A stretch of DNA of 64,000 nt from Variovorax sp. IB41. GTDB lineage: Bacteria > Pseudomonadota > Gammaproteobacteria > Burkholderiales > Burkholderiaceae_C. Shown here one piece after another: positions 33,269-41,615 of the stretch (position 1 is its first letter; each line of letters begins with the position of its first letter). The notes below the pieces were generated by a model that saw only the letters and a program-made list of their open reading frames with translations, was not told the DNA's origin and ran no database searches. Made by a program: the position numbers and the translations under genes. The DNA lies in NCBI RefSeq assembly GCF_016405905.1, contig NZ_JAEFCB010000009.1, forward strand, positions 205,401-269,400, written 5' to 3'.

Positions 33269-33670
33269 GGAAGTCTCCTGGAAAGAAATGGTTGTCGAGG
33301 TTCTCTGTGGAAACCGCCAACAGCTCGGAGGCGCGATGCGCTTGAGACCAATACGGCAGGCCCGCGCAACTGGATTCACCGCGCATCGGCGCGTCGGCTT
33401 TGCGCCACAGCGTTGCAAGTGGCGCTTGCGCATCGCGCAGCGGCTCGACAGAATCCGCCCTTCGTTTTTCAGCAACAGTTTCTTTCCACCGCGCCTGGCG
33501 ACTACCGACCTCCCGGGCGACAAACCAATTCAATGAACCGTTTCCTGAACACCTGACCCGCACACCGACCGCCCCGGCCGGATGTGCATCCATGCATCCG
33601 CCGAGGCCTTGTCGACAAAGGCCCCGCGCAGCCATTCGCCGGGGCCTTTTTGTTTCTGGAGTGTGCGCAC
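33269..33670. other. 402-nt intergenic region with short leader ORF and terminator-like hairpin
   Basis: The longest gene-free stretch of the window, between divergent transcripts. It holds a 5-bp inverted repeat GCAAG-N5-CTTGC, a 7-codon ORF reading MNRFLNT about 60 nt before a strong hairpin with a T tract, and the ribosome site of the next gene. No tRNA-like fold was seen. The arrangement could be an attenuator or a small RNA ending at the hairpin; neither is proven. Confidence 0.5.
33617..33653 (+). terminator. Rho-independent terminator-like hairpin
   Basis: A 10-bp perfect stem AAAGGCCCCG / CGGGGCCTTT with 13-nt loop, followed by a T-rich run. It ends only 17 nt before the start of the first unknown gene. 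A terminator facing into the gene it precedes suggests attenuation, or the 3' end of a small RNA. Confidence 0.7.
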
Positions 33671-33898
33671 ATGAGTGCTCAACGAAAGGCCCGCGACGAC
33701 GACAAGCGTCTGGGCCGGTTCTACTTTTCGGTGCCGTCCACGGCACCTCGCAATCCCGTGGTGGCCGCGATGGCGCGCCGCGAATCGAGCCAGGGCGCCG
33801 GGCGCCACCTGCGCACCCACCGCGCGGAGCGGCGCGCGCAGAAGGTCGCGTTGCAGAAGGCCGCACGCAGCGTGGGGCGAGGGGGCGACGATGCGTGA
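33671..33898 (+). CDS. Small basic protein of unknown function
   Basis: I do not recognise a defined family. The product is 75 aa and very rich in Arg/Lys with an Asp cluster near the start (RKARDDDKRLGRFYF) and a final helix-like RAERRAQKVALQKAARS. Such a charge pattern would suit nucleic-acid or ribosome contact, but that is inference. The start has a GGAG site 10 nt upstream. It sits directly behind a terminator-like hairpin and overlaps the next gene by 8 nt (ATGCGTGA), so the two are a coupled pair. Codon use matches the rest of the window, so there is no sign of recent foreign origin. Confidence 0.7.
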   Translation: MSAQRKARDDDKRLGRFYFSVPSTAPRNPVVAAMARRESSQGAGRHLRTHRAERRAQKVALQKAARSVGRGGDDA

Positions 33899-34682
33899 AG
33901 ACATGGACAAGGTCATCGTCGAACGCCCGCGCCGCGGCGGTGGCGTGCAAGGCGACGGACGCGCCTTTCGCAACAGCCGCGAGCGCGGTTCGCACCTGGG
34001 CATGAAGCGCGGCTACGACCACCCGAAGGGGCTCAACGAGAACCTCGCACCGCTCAAGCGCTGGCTGCACAAGCAGGTGCACCGGCCGTGGGACAAGGTG
34101 TATGCCGAACTCAACAGCGGCATCGACCGCCGCAGCACGGTACAGGCGCACATCTTCCAGCACATCGACGACTTCGTGGAACGCCGTGCCGAACTGCGCG
34201 ATGGCGAGGTCTGCGTGCCGCCGCATCGCTGGGGAACGCACCGCAGCGTGCCGTTGCGCGAGGCGCCGAATGTCGAGCTGTTCGTGCATCCGGTCACCGG
34301 CATCCTGCTGCCCAACCGGCGACTGGCTGAGGCGAAAGCTGCACGACGTGCCGACCGCAAGACGTGGGCCGCGCAGCGCGGCGACGTGCCGTACGCGGTC
34401 TATCACGTGATCGACGAGACCACGCAATGGCACTGCGTCGACAGCTGCTGGTTCGAGATCAAGCTCGCGCAGTTTCCTGAAAGGGCTGGCGCGACGCAGC
34501 CGGAGGAGAGGCGCTACGACGTGCTGCGTCGTTGCCTCGTCACCCGCAGCGGCGCGGCGCAACGCCCCGCGCCCGGCATGCCCACCCACTGCGGCTTGTA
34601 CGGACGCAACGATGTCTACGCGGCAGCCAAGCGCCAACTGAGCCGCCGCGAAGTGCGGGCGCGTCTTGGCGATGCCGCTTGA
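33891..34682 (+). CDS. Conserved-looking protein of unknown function, partner of the small basic protein
   Basis: I cannot assign a function. The 263-aa product opens with MDKVIVERPRRG (5-16) and continues with a helical PLKRWLHKQVHRPWDKVYAEL and a HIFQHIDDFVERRAEL stretch. Scattered Cys/His pairs (CVPPHRWGTH, WHCVDSCWFE, PTHCGLYG) could bind a metal. It ends with the basic KRQLSRREVRARLG. I have seen similar wording in uncharacterised proteins of other bacteria, but without a search this is only recall. The start overlapping the upstream gene by 8 nt is preferred over a longer in-frame reading that would run through it. The 3' end is 15 nt from the convergent helical-repeat gene. Confidence 0.75.
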   Translation: MREDMDKVIVERPRRGGGVQGDGRAFRNSRERGSHLGMKRGYDHPKGLNENLAPLKRWLHKQVHRPWDKVYAELNSGIDRRSTVQAHIFQHIDDFVERRAELRDGEVCVPPHRWGTHRSVPLREAPNVELFVHPVTGILLPNRRLAEAKAARRADRKTWAAQRGDVPYAVYHVIDETTQWHCVDSCWFEIKLAQFPERAGATQPEERRYDVLRRCLVTRSGAAQRPAPGMPTHCGLYGRNDVYAAAKRQLSRREVRARLGDAA

Positions 34683-34697
34683 GGCAGCGCGCCACCG

Positions 34698-35720
34698 CTA
34701 CGGGCTGTCGAGCTCGCGCTTGATCGACGCGTTGCCGATCTTCTTGCGGCACTGCAGCCGGCGCGCGCCCGGTCCCACAGCAATGCCCAGGTCGAGCAAT
34801 AGCCCATCGCGCAGGCGAGCGTCCCCGTGGCGCAGCGACTTGTCGATCGCATCGACCCTGGCGAACAGTTCGTCGAACGGGTCGTCGTCGTCGATGGAAT
34901 CGGGTCGCGGCCCCTTGGCATAGGCAGTGACCAGCAGTTCTTCTTCCAGCCCAGGTGCCGTTGCAAACAGCGTCGCATGCGCCGCGATCCACGCGCGCAT
35001 CGTCGCCACATCCACCGTGGCCGCATAGGTGCGCATGGCCGCCGCGCGATAGCTGTCGCCGAAACCCTGGGTCGCTTCGCTGAAGCGCAGCGCCGCATCG
35101 AGGCCTTGCTGCGTGGCCATCTGCTCGACCAGCAACGCGCGCGCATCGAGCAGCGTGTGGCGCTCCTGGCGCTGGCTGGCCTTCTTGTGCTTTCGCAGAA
35201 AAGCGTCGACATCGCCGCGACGCGCGTATTCCATCAGCAGCACGCGGTCGGCGCGGTGCGCCATGTCGGGGCGCAGGCGCGGCGTGATCTCCTCTTCGAC
35301 GCGCGCCATATCGCCTTCGATCGCGAGATCGGCCGCGATGTGCAGCAGCAGATGGTCGCGCAGGATGTCGTCTTCCACCTGCAGCGTCCAGGCCAGCATC
35401 TCCGTCGCGTCGAGGCCGGCCGTGTCGAACAGGACTTCGAGGCGATCCTTCCAGCTCAGGCTGTGGCTGCTGCGGCTGTCCCGCAGCCGATACATCATGG
35501 CGGCCCACGGCGTGCGATAGCCGCGATGTCCGAGATACCCGCAACCCAGCCCCTTGCCTGCGTAGGGCTCGGCGGCGAGCGCCTCGATCAGCGGTTGGAT
35601 CCCTATGGCCAACGCATCGAGCTGGGCCTTCTGCTCGGCGCTCGGGTAGTAGCCGAAGGCGTGGTCGAGGTTGATCGCGTGGAGGCAGCGCGCGAGCGCA
35701 TCGTGAATGCGAGGGTCCAT
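34698..35720 (-). CDS. Alpha-helical protein of unknown function
   Basis: I do not recognise this 340-aa protein. It is predicted almost wholly helical, with repeated helix-pair patterns (DATEMLAWTLQVEDDILRD, HRADRVLLMEYARRGDVDAF, QGFGDSYRAAAMRTYAATVD) of the TPR/HEAT-like type. This suggests a scaffold or protein-binding role. The N-terminal part has GKGLGCGYLGHRGYRTPWAA. There is no signal or membrane segment. No good ribosome site is seen at the ATG, but upstream in-frame sequence is Arg/Cys-rich and unlikely to be coding. It converges on the two unknown genes, with 15 nt between stops, and may belong functionally with them (inference from position only). Confidence 0.7.
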   Translation of the reverse strand: MDPRIHDALARCLHAINLDHAFGYYPSAEQKAQLDALAIGIQPLIEALAAEPYAGKGLGCGYLGHRGYRTPWAAMMYRLRDSRSSHSLSWKDRLEVLFDTAGLDATEMLAWTLQVEDDILRDHLLLHIAADLAIEGDMARVEEEITPRLRPDMAHRADRVLLMEYARRGDVDAFLRKHKKASQRQERHTLLDARALLVEQMATQQGLDAALRFSEATQGFGDSYRAAAMRTYAATVDVATMRAWIAAHATLFATAPGLEEELLVTAYAKGPRPDSIDDDDPFDELFARVDAIDKSLRHGDARLRDGLLLDLGIAVGPGARRLQCRKKIGNASIKRELDSP

Positions 35721-35763
35721 CGGCGGGATGATAGAAGCGGGAGCGCCGCTCCCAGTCCTGCGA

Positions 35764-37041
35764 TCAGGCGCCGGCGCGTGCAGGCACCGGCGCGCGCGGC
35801 AGCAGGGCGAACGCAAGCGTCCCCGCCGCCAGCATCCCCGCCACCGTGAGAAACACCGCACGGAACGGCTCGACCCCATGCGCCACGCCCCACGACGCCG
35901 CCACGCCGGTCGTCCATTGCATCAGCGACACGCCGAGGAACATCGCCATGTTCATCAGCGCCATCGCACGCCCCGTCATCGCGGCGGGGTAGCCGTTCTT
36001 GGTGTACGCGTACTGCAGCACGCTGTAGCCCGAGATGAGCCCGTAGACGATCGGCAGGCCGATGTCGACCGCGCGCGAATGCGTGAACGCCATCGCCGCG
36101 AACATCAGCGCACCGGCCGAGGCGCAGCCCATCATCCAGCGCGTGCGCCGCGCGGGGCCCGGGTCCAGGCGGCCGAACAGCGCGGGGCTGATCATGCCGG
36201 TGACCGTCATCACCAGCGCCACGTTGCCGCTGGCGACCAGCGACAGGCCATGCCGCTCGTGCAGCACCGGCCCGAGCCAGAGGCCACGCAGCGTGATGAA
36301 GGCGGCATACGACACGCAGGCGAAGCACAAGAGGCCCAGCGTGTGCGGCATCGCGAACAGCGGCAGCAGTTCGCGCACCGCCTTGCGCAGCGACTGCCGC
36401 TCCGCCGGCGCGGACTGCGGCGCAGGGTCCGCCGCGCGCGCCGGTTCGCGCACGCGCCAGAAGATGATGATCCACGACAGCACCGCGAACGCGGCCAGCA
36501 CCGTGTAGCCGGCGCGCCATGACGCGGCCTCGATCAGCAACGCGAGCGGCGTGCCGGTGAACACGATGCCCAGGCCCGCCAGGCTCATCACCAGCCCCGA
36601 CATCGCGGTGAAGCGCGAGGCATCGAAATGCCGCGCGATGAACACCGTGCACGCGAGGAACGCCGGCGCGCAGCCGACGCCGATCAGCGCCTGTCCGAGC
36701 AGCAGCATGTGAAAGCTCGGCGCCACAGCGCACAGCGCCGCGCCCGCGATGGCCAGCGGAAAGGCGGTGAGCACCGTGCGTCGCACGCCGAACATGTCGA
36801 TCGACACGCCCATGGCGAGCTGCATGATCCCGAACATGAAGTGAAAGGTGCCGGCCCACGTGCCCAGTTGCTGGGGCGAGAGGCCGAAGTGGGTGCTCAG
36901 CGGCGTGGCCATCATGGCGCCGACGGTGCGGAAGGCCTGGCTCAGCGCGAAGGCACTGGCGAGGGCCACGAGCATGGCGGCCGCGGAGGTCGACCAGCGC
37001 GAAGGCCGAGGCGAGGGCGGCGGTGCCGCGTTCGTGTTCAT
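35764..37041 (-). CDS. MFS transporter
   Basis: Major-facilitator carrier of 425 aa with twelve predicted helices. The first carries FALSQAFRTVGAMMATPLST, a pattern of the CynX/NarK-like and oxalate-formate-like groups, and LGTWAGTFHFMFGIMQLAMGVSID-type helix 2 follows. A cytoplasmic Pro-rich tail of 15 residues precedes helix 1. A second possible ATG 17 codons earlier has a better ribosome site (GAGGGG) but adds a hydrophobic segment (AFVPLSLLSDLPL) not typical of the family; the start is therefore uncertain. The gene lies downstream of malate synthase on the same strand, separated by a hairpin. The substrate may be a small organic acid (weak inference). Confidence 0.88.
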   Translation of the reverse strand: MNTNAAPPPSPRPSRWSTSAAAMLVALASAFALSQAFRTVGAMMATPLSTHFGLSPQQLGTWAGTFHFMFGIMQLAMGVSIDMFGVRRTVLTAFPLAIAGAALCAVAPSFHMLLLGQALIGVGCAPAFLACTVFIARHFDASRFTAMSGLVMSLAGLGIVFTGTPLALLIEAASWRAGYTVLAAFAVLSWIIIFWRVREPARAADPAPQSAPAERQSLRKAVRELLPLFAMPHTLGLLCFACVSYAAFITLRGLWLGPVLHERHGLSLVASGNVALVMTVTGMISPALFGRLDPGPARRTRWMMGCASAGALMFAAMAFTHSRAVDIGLPIVYGLISGYSVLQYAYTKNGYPAAMTGRAMALMNMAMFLGVSLMQWTTGVAASWGVAHGVEPFRAVFLTVAGMLAAGTLAFALLPRAPVPARAGA

Positions 37042-37107
37042 CGAGAGGGGAAGATCCGAAAGAAGAGAGAGCGGCACGAATGCTAATGGCATGCCGCCCC
37101 TCATGCA

Positions 37108-37131
37108 GAACGGCGCCCTCGGGCGCCGTTC
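37108..37131 (-). terminator. Perfect GC-rich hairpin after malate synthase
   Basis: GAACGGCGCC and GGCGCCGTTC form a 10-bp perfect stem with a CTCG loop, 43 nt after the glcB stop. No strong U tract follows on the minus strand. It may be an RNA-processing or weak termination signal separating glcB from the MFS gene. Confidence 0.5.
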
Positions 37132-37173
37132 GTTCATTCGCTCAAGCCCGGCGGAATGCCGGACAGATGCGGA

Positions 37174-39348
37174 TCAGGCTTCGCCCTTGACCTTCAAACG
37201 CCATGCATGCAGCAGCGGCTCGGTGTAGCCGCTCGGCTGCTCGATGCCCTTGAAGACCAGGTCCTGCGCCGCCTTGTACGCCGCCGAGGTCGCGAAGTTG
37301 CCGGCCATCGGCTGGTAGAGCGCGTCGCCCGCGTTCTGCTCATCGACCACCTTGGCCATGCGCTGGAAGGTCTCGTCGACCTGCGCCTTGGTCACCACGC
37401 CGTGCAGCAGCCAGTTGGCGATATGCTGGCTCGAGATGCGCAGCGTCGCGCGGTCTTCCATGAGGCCCACGTTGTGGATGTCGGGCACCTTGGAGCAGCC
37501 CACGCCCTGGTCGATCCAGCGCACCACGTAGCCCAGGATGCCCTGCACGTTGTTGTCGATTTCCTGCTGGCGCTCTTCGGCCGTCCATTTGGCTTCGGGC
37601 GCGATCGGCACCTGCAGCAGCGCGTTGAGGATGTTGTCGCGTTCCGCGTCGGCGTCGATCTTCTCCAACTCCTGCTGCACCGCGGTCACGCTCACCTGGT
37701 GGTAGTGCAGCGCGTGCAGCGTGGCGGCGGTGGGCGAGGGCACCCAGGCGGTGTTGGCGCCGGCCTTGGGGTGGCCGATCTTCTGTTCGAGCATCGCGGC
37801 CATGAGGTCGGGCATGGCCCACATGCCCTTGCCGATCTGCGCCTTGCCGCGCAGGCCGCACGAGAGGCCGACCAGCACGTTGTTCTTTTCATAGGCGCCG
37901 ATCCACGCGCTGGACTTCATGTCGCCCTTGCGGATCATCGGGCCGCCCAGCATGGCGGTGTGCATCTCGTCGCCGGTGCGATCGAGGAAACCGGTGTTGA
38001 TGAAGGCCACGCGCGCGGCCGCTTCGGCGATGCAGGCCTTCAGGTTCACGCTGGTGCGGCGCTCCTCGTCCATGATGCCCAGCTTCACCGTGTTGGCGGG
38101 CAGGCCCAAGAGCTGCTCGACGCGGCCGAAGAGTTCGCTCGCGAAGGCCACTTCGGCCGGGCCGTGCATCTTGGGCTTCACGATGTAGATGCTGCCGGTG
38201 CGCGAGTTGCCTTTGCGCTTCAAGTCGATGGTGGCGATGGTGGTGGTCACCACGGCATCGAGGATGCCTTCCGGAATTTCCTTGCCGCCCGCGTACAGGA
38301 TGGCCGGATTGGTCATCAGGTGGCCCACGTTGCGAAGGAACATGAGCGAGCGGCCGTGCAGCTTCACCGGCTTGCCGTCGGCGCCGGTGTATTCGCGGTC
38401 GGCGTTCAGGCCGCGCGTGAAGGTCTTGCCGCCCTTGGCGACTTCTTCCGTCAGCGTGCCTTCGACGATGCCCAGCCAGTTCGCATACGCGACCACCTTG
38501 TCGGCCGCGTCGACCACGGCCACCGAGTCTTCCAGGTCCAGGATGGTCGAGAGCGCGGCTTCGAGCACCAGGTCGCTCACGCCGGCCGCATCGCTCTTGC
38601 CGATGGCGGTGCTGCGGTCGATGCGAATGTCCAGGTGAATGCCGTTGTGCTTGAGCAGCACCGAAGACGGCGCCGCGGCATCGCCTTGATAGCCGATGAA
38701 CTGCGAGGCGTCGGCCAGGCCCGTGCTGCTGCTCTGCAGCGCGACGACCAGCTTGCCGTCCTTCACGCTGTAGCCGGTCGCCATCTTGTGCGAGCCGTTT
38801 TCCAGTGGCGCGGCCTGGTCGAGCACGTTGCGCGCGAACTCGATGACCTTGGCGCCGCGCGCCGGGTTGTAGCCCTTGCCCTTTTCGGCGCCGCCGGTTT
38901 CGGGAATGGCATCGGTGCCATAGAGCGCGTCGTAGAGCGAACCCCAGCGCGCGTTGGCGGCGTTGAGCGCGTAGCGCGCGTTCAGGATCGGCACCACCAG
39001 CTGCGGGCCGGCTTGCAGCGCGAGTTCGGAGTCGACGTTCTCGGTGGTGGCCTTGGCGCCCTTGGGGGCCGGCAGCAGGTAGCCGATCTTTTCCAGGAAG
39101 GCTCGGTACGCGGGCATGTCGGTGATCGGGCCGGGGTTCTTCTTGTGCCAGGCGTCGAGCTCGCTCTGCAGGCGGTCGCGCTCGGCGAGCAGCGCGATGT
39201 TCTTGGGCGCGAGGTCGCTCACGATGGCGTCGAAGCCCTTCCAGAAGACGTCGCTGGCCACGCCGGTGGCGGGCAGGACTTTTTGTTCGATGAAGCGGTG
39301 GAGTTCGGTCGCGACCTGGAGTCCGTGGGCGGGGGTGCGGGCAGTCAT
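37174..39348 (-). CDS. glcB: Malate synthase G
   Basis: Condenses glyoxylate with acetyl-CoA to malate in the cytoplasm (724 aa, full GlcB length). The long N-terminal domain, GEVDGTLTEEV-like TLTEEVAKGGKTFTRGLNAD, and RTGSIYIVKPKMHGPAEVAF mark the G isoform. The catalytic barrel contains LGIMDEERRTSVNL and GLSCGLRGKAQIGKGMWAMP. The start is fixed by an AGGAGAG site 5 nt before the ATG. The leader carries a 4 x 10-bp tandem repeat. aceA and glc genes are not adjacent, so it is a stand-alone gene. It would serve growth on two-carbon units such as acetyl-CoA and glyoxylate, including the acetyl-CoA released by the nearby HMG-CoA-lyase-like pathway (inference). Confidence 0.97.
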   Translation of the reverse strand: MTARTPAHGLQVATELHRFIEQKVLPATGVASDVFWKGFDAIVSDLAPKNIALLAERDRLQSELDAWHKKNPGPITDMPAYRAFLEKIGYLLPAPKGAKATTENVDSELALQAGPQLVVPILNARYALNAANARWGSLYDALYGTDAIPETGGAEKGKGYNPARGAKVIEFARNVLDQAAPLENGSHKMATGYSVKDGKLVVALQSSSTGLADASQFIGYQGDAAAPSSVLLKHNGIHLDIRIDRSTAIGKSDAAGVSDLVLEAALSTILDLEDSVAVVDAADKVVAYANWLGIVEGTLTEEVAKGGKTFTRGLNADREYTGADGKPVKLHGRSLMFLRNVGHLMTNPAILYAGGKEIPEGILDAVVTTTIATIDLKRKGNSRTGSIYIVKPKMHGPAEVAFASELFGRVEQLLGLPANTVKLGIMDEERRTSVNLKACIAEAAARVAFINTGFLDRTGDEMHTAMLGGPMIRKGDMKSSAWIGAYEKNNVLVGLSCGLRGKAQIGKGMWAMPDLMAAMLEQKIGHPKAGANTAWVPSPTAATLHALHYHQVSVTAVQQELEKIDADAERDNILNALLQVPIAPEAKWTAEERQQEIDNNVQGILGYVVRWIDQGVGCSKVPDIHNVGLMEDRATLRISSQHIANWLLHGVVTKAQVDETFQRMAKVVDEQNAGDALYQPMAGNFATSAAYKAAQDLVFKGIEQPSGYTEPLLHAWRLKVKGEA

Positions 39349-39365
39349 TTTTCTCTCCTGGAAAT

Positions 39366-39405
39366 CGGAATACGGCGGAATACGGCGAAACACGGCGGAA
39401 TGCGG
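39366..39405. repeat. Four 10-bp tandem units in the malate synthase leader
   Basis: Four exact head-to-tail 10-bp units: CGGAATACGG twice, then CGAAACACGG, then CGGAATGCGG. They start 18 nt from the glcB start codon. One unit per helical turn puts all copies on one DNA face. This may be a multimeric regulator site or a slippage product. Confidence 0.8.
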
Positions 39406-39558
39406 AATCGAAAGACGTGGGTGTCGCAATGACGTAGGTCAACTTTATTCGATACTTTACGAACGAGTAAGAGCCGAAAGCGGGATTTATCAATGACAAA
39501 AATGAAGGTAATGGCGCTGCGACGGTGCTTTTGGCTCAAAGGGTAGGCACTGATAGAG

Positions 39559-40590
39559 GTGCCGCGGCCGCGGGATATATTTAACTTCTTAAATAATCCG
39601 CCGTCCGCTGAAATGATCCTCCTGGCTTCCAACGAAAACCCGCTCGGCATGCCCGAGTCGGCCCGCCGCGCCGCCGCTGCCGCCCTCGAAGGCGCGGGCA
39701 ACTACCCCGACAGCAACGGCACCGCGCTCAAGCATGCACTGGCCGCCCGGCTCGACGTGTCGCCCGAGTGGCTCACGCTCGGGAGCGGATCGAGCGAAAT
39801 CCTCGAGCTCGCCGCGCAGGTGAGCCTCAAGCCCGGCGAGAACGTCGTCTATTCGCAGTACGGCTTCATCGTCTACGCGCAGGCCACGGCGCACGCCCAT
39901 GCGCGCGCCACCGTCGTGCCCTCGCAAGATTTCGGCCACGACCTCGATGCGATGCGCGCCGCCATCGCCGACGACACGAAGCTCGTGTTCGTCGCCAACC
40001 CGAACAACCCCACGGGCACCTTCATCGATGCTGCGCCGCTGCTGGCCTTCCTGCAATCGGTGCCCACGCACGTGACGGTGTTGCTCGACGAGGCCTACAC
40101 CGAGTACCTCTCGCCCGCGCAGCGCTACGACAGCATCGAATGGGTGCGGCGCCTGCCGAACCTCATCGTGGCGCGCACCTTCTCCAAGGCCTTCGGCCTG
40201 GCGGGCATGCGCATCGGCTATGGCGTGTCGCAGCCGCCGCTTGCGGCGCGCATGAACGCGCAGCGCCCGCGCTTCAACGTGACGACGCCGGCCCAGGCGG
40301 CTGCGGTGGCCGCGCTGGGTGATACGGAATTCCTCGCGCGCACTTACGACCTGAACACCGCCGGACGCGACCAGCTCGCCGCCGGCTTCACCGAGCTGGG
40401 CCTTACGCACATCCCCTCGTCGGGCAACTTCCTGATGGTGCAGGTCGGCGACGCGCAGGCCGTGCATGCGCGCCTCCTGGCCGCCGGCATCGAGGTCTCG
40501 CTGCTCGGCCCCTACGGCCTGCCGCAGTGGCTGCGCGTGAGCGTCGGCCTGCCCGAGCAAAACAAGGCGCTGCTCGCCGCGCTGCGCTGA
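39559..40590 (+). CDS. hisC: HisC-like class I/II aminotransferase (histidinol-phosphate transaminase family)
   Basis: PLP-dependent aminotransferase of 343 aa if the GTG start is used. LLASNENPLGMPESAR (about 21-36) is the substrate-entry motif of HisC. LDEAYTEYL carries the PLP-Asp/Tyr contacts, and the Schiff-base Lys is Lys210 in FSKAFGLAGMRIGY. It stands alone, not in a his operon, so it may be a second HisC acting on aromatic or other substrates. The start is doubtful. The first 18 codons include ATA, TTT, TTA and AAT AAT, very unlike the gene body, and contain a perfect inverted repeat. An ATG 18 codons later (MILLASNEN) may be the true start, with the A+T-rich part being a promoter/operator. 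Confidence 0.88.
   Translation: MPRPRDIFNFLNNPPSAEMILLASNENPLGMPESARRAAAAALEGAGNYPDSNGTALKHALAARLDVSPEWLTLGSGSSEILELAAQVSLKPGENVVYSQYGFIVYAQATAHAHARATVVPSQDFGHDLDAMRAAIADDTKLVFVANPNNPTGTFIDAAPLLAFLQSVPTHVTVLLDEAYTEYLSPAQRYDSIEWVRRLPNLIVARTFSKAFGLAGMRIGYGVSQPPLAARMNAQRPRFNVTTPAQAAAVAALGDTEFLARTYDLNTAGRDQLAAGFTELGLTHIPSSGNFLMVQVGDAQAVHARLLAAGIEVSLLGPYGLPQWLRVSVGLPEQNKALLAALR
39579..39594. promoter_or_regulatory. A+T-rich perfect inverted repeat at the HisC-like gene start
   Basis: ATTTAA-CTTC-TTAAAT, a 6-bp perfect inverted repeat in a 25-nt stretch that is over 80% A+T in a GC-rich genome. It is 19 nt before the internal ATG candidate of the aminotransferase. This suits an operator or -10 region better than coding sequence. 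Confidence 0.5.
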
Positions 40591-40643
40591 GCGGCAGTCG
40601 CGCCCGCCCTCATTTCCACCACGACCCCCGAGGAGACAGAAGC

Positions 40644-41612
40644 ATGAAACGCCGCCAGTTCGCAGCGCAAGCCGCTGCCGTCATTGCCGCCACGGCGCTT
40701 GCGCCATCGGCCTTCGCGCAGGAGCGCACCACGCGCATCCTGATCGGGTTTCCGCCGGGCGGCTCGGCGGACGTGGTGGCGCGCCTCCTGGCCGACAAGA
40801 TGCGCGTCTCGCTCGGGCAGAACGTCATCATCGACAACAAGCCAGGCGCGGCGGGGCGCCTCGCGCTGGCCGAGCTCAAGCGCTCGCCGCCGGACGGCAG
40901 CGTGCTGGTCTTCTCGCCGAGCGGCGCGATGGTGATCCACCCGTGGCTCTATGCGAACCTCGGCTACGACCCAGCGAAGGACTTCACGCCGATCGCGCTC
41001 GGCAGCACCTTCGACTTCGCGGTGACCGCCGGCCCGGGCGCGCCGCCCGGCGACCTGAAGACGGTGCTGGCGTGGATGAAGGCCAACCCCGCCAAGGCCA
41101 ACTACGCGACCTCGGGCGCGGGCACGGTGCCCCACTTCGCGGGCCAACTGCTGGCGCAGGCGGCGGGCGTGCCGATGACGCACGTCGCCTACCGCGGCGG
41201 CGCGCCAGCTGCGCAGGACCTGATCGGCGGGCAGGTGCCGCTGATGGTCGACACCGCCTCCGAAACCATCGAGCACCATCGCGCCGGCAAGGTGCGCATC
41301 CTCGCGGTGACGGGCGAGCAGCGCAGCCGCGCGCTGCCCGAGGTGCCGACGCTGAAGGAGGCGGGCATCAACGTGACGGCCGATGCGTTCTTCGGGCTCT
41401 ACGGCCCGCCGGGCATGTCGCCCGAGGTGGTGGCGCGCATCGACAAGGCCGTGGCCGACGCGCTGCGCATGCCCGATGTGCAGGATCGGATCTACGCGCT
41501 GGGGCTCGTGCCGGCGCACGCGGGGCCGACTGAACTCGCCGCGATCCAAGCAGCGCATTTGAAGCGCTGGGAGATGCCGATCAAGAACTCGGGCTTCAAG
41601 GCCGAATCCTGA
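40644..41612 (+). CDS. Bug/TctC-family periplasmic binding protein
   Basis: Secreted solute-binding protein of 322 aa. A signal of the form KRRQFAAQAAAVIAATAL ends near FAQ (23). The Bug motif RILIGFPPGGSADVVARLL follows, then ATSGAGTVPHFAGQLL and VAYRGGAPAAQDLIGGQ, the ligand-cleft segments. A GAGGAG ribosome site lies 8 nt before the ATG. It follows the HisC-like gene by 53 nt and converges with iclR, whose stop is 4 nt away. With the second TctC gene in this cluster, it probably supplies a carboxylate to the CoA-transferase/lyase pair (inference). Confidence 0.93.
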   Translation: MKRRQFAAQAAAVIAATALAPSAFAQERTTRILIGFPPGGSADVVARLLADKMRVSLGQNVIIDNKPGAAGRLALAELKRSPPDGSVLVFSPSGAMVIHPWLYANLGYDPAKDFTPIALGSTFDFAVTAGPGAPPGDLKTVLAWMKANPAKANYATSGAGTVPHFAGQLLAQAAGVPMTHVAYRGGAPAAQDLIGGQVPLMVDTASETIEHHRAGKVRILAVTGEQRSRALPEVPTLKEAGINVTADAFFGLYGPPGMSPEVVARIDKAVADALRMPDVQDRIYALGLVPAHAGPTELAAIQAAHLKRWEMPIKNSGFKAES

Positions 41613-41615
41613 ATT

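Noticed and set aside
33534..33557. 7-codon ORF MNRFLNT as a real leader peptide
   Set aside because: No ribosome site and no run of a regulated amino acid; kept only as an observation within the intergenic entry.
37108..37131. True rho-independent terminator after glcB
   Set aside because: The stem is perfect, but there is no U run; left as a low-confidence terminator-like hairpin.
37156..39432. Open frame of over 750 codons antisense to malate synthase
   Set aside because: The minus-strand gene has a perfect family match and ribosome site; the antisense frame is a codon-bias shadow.
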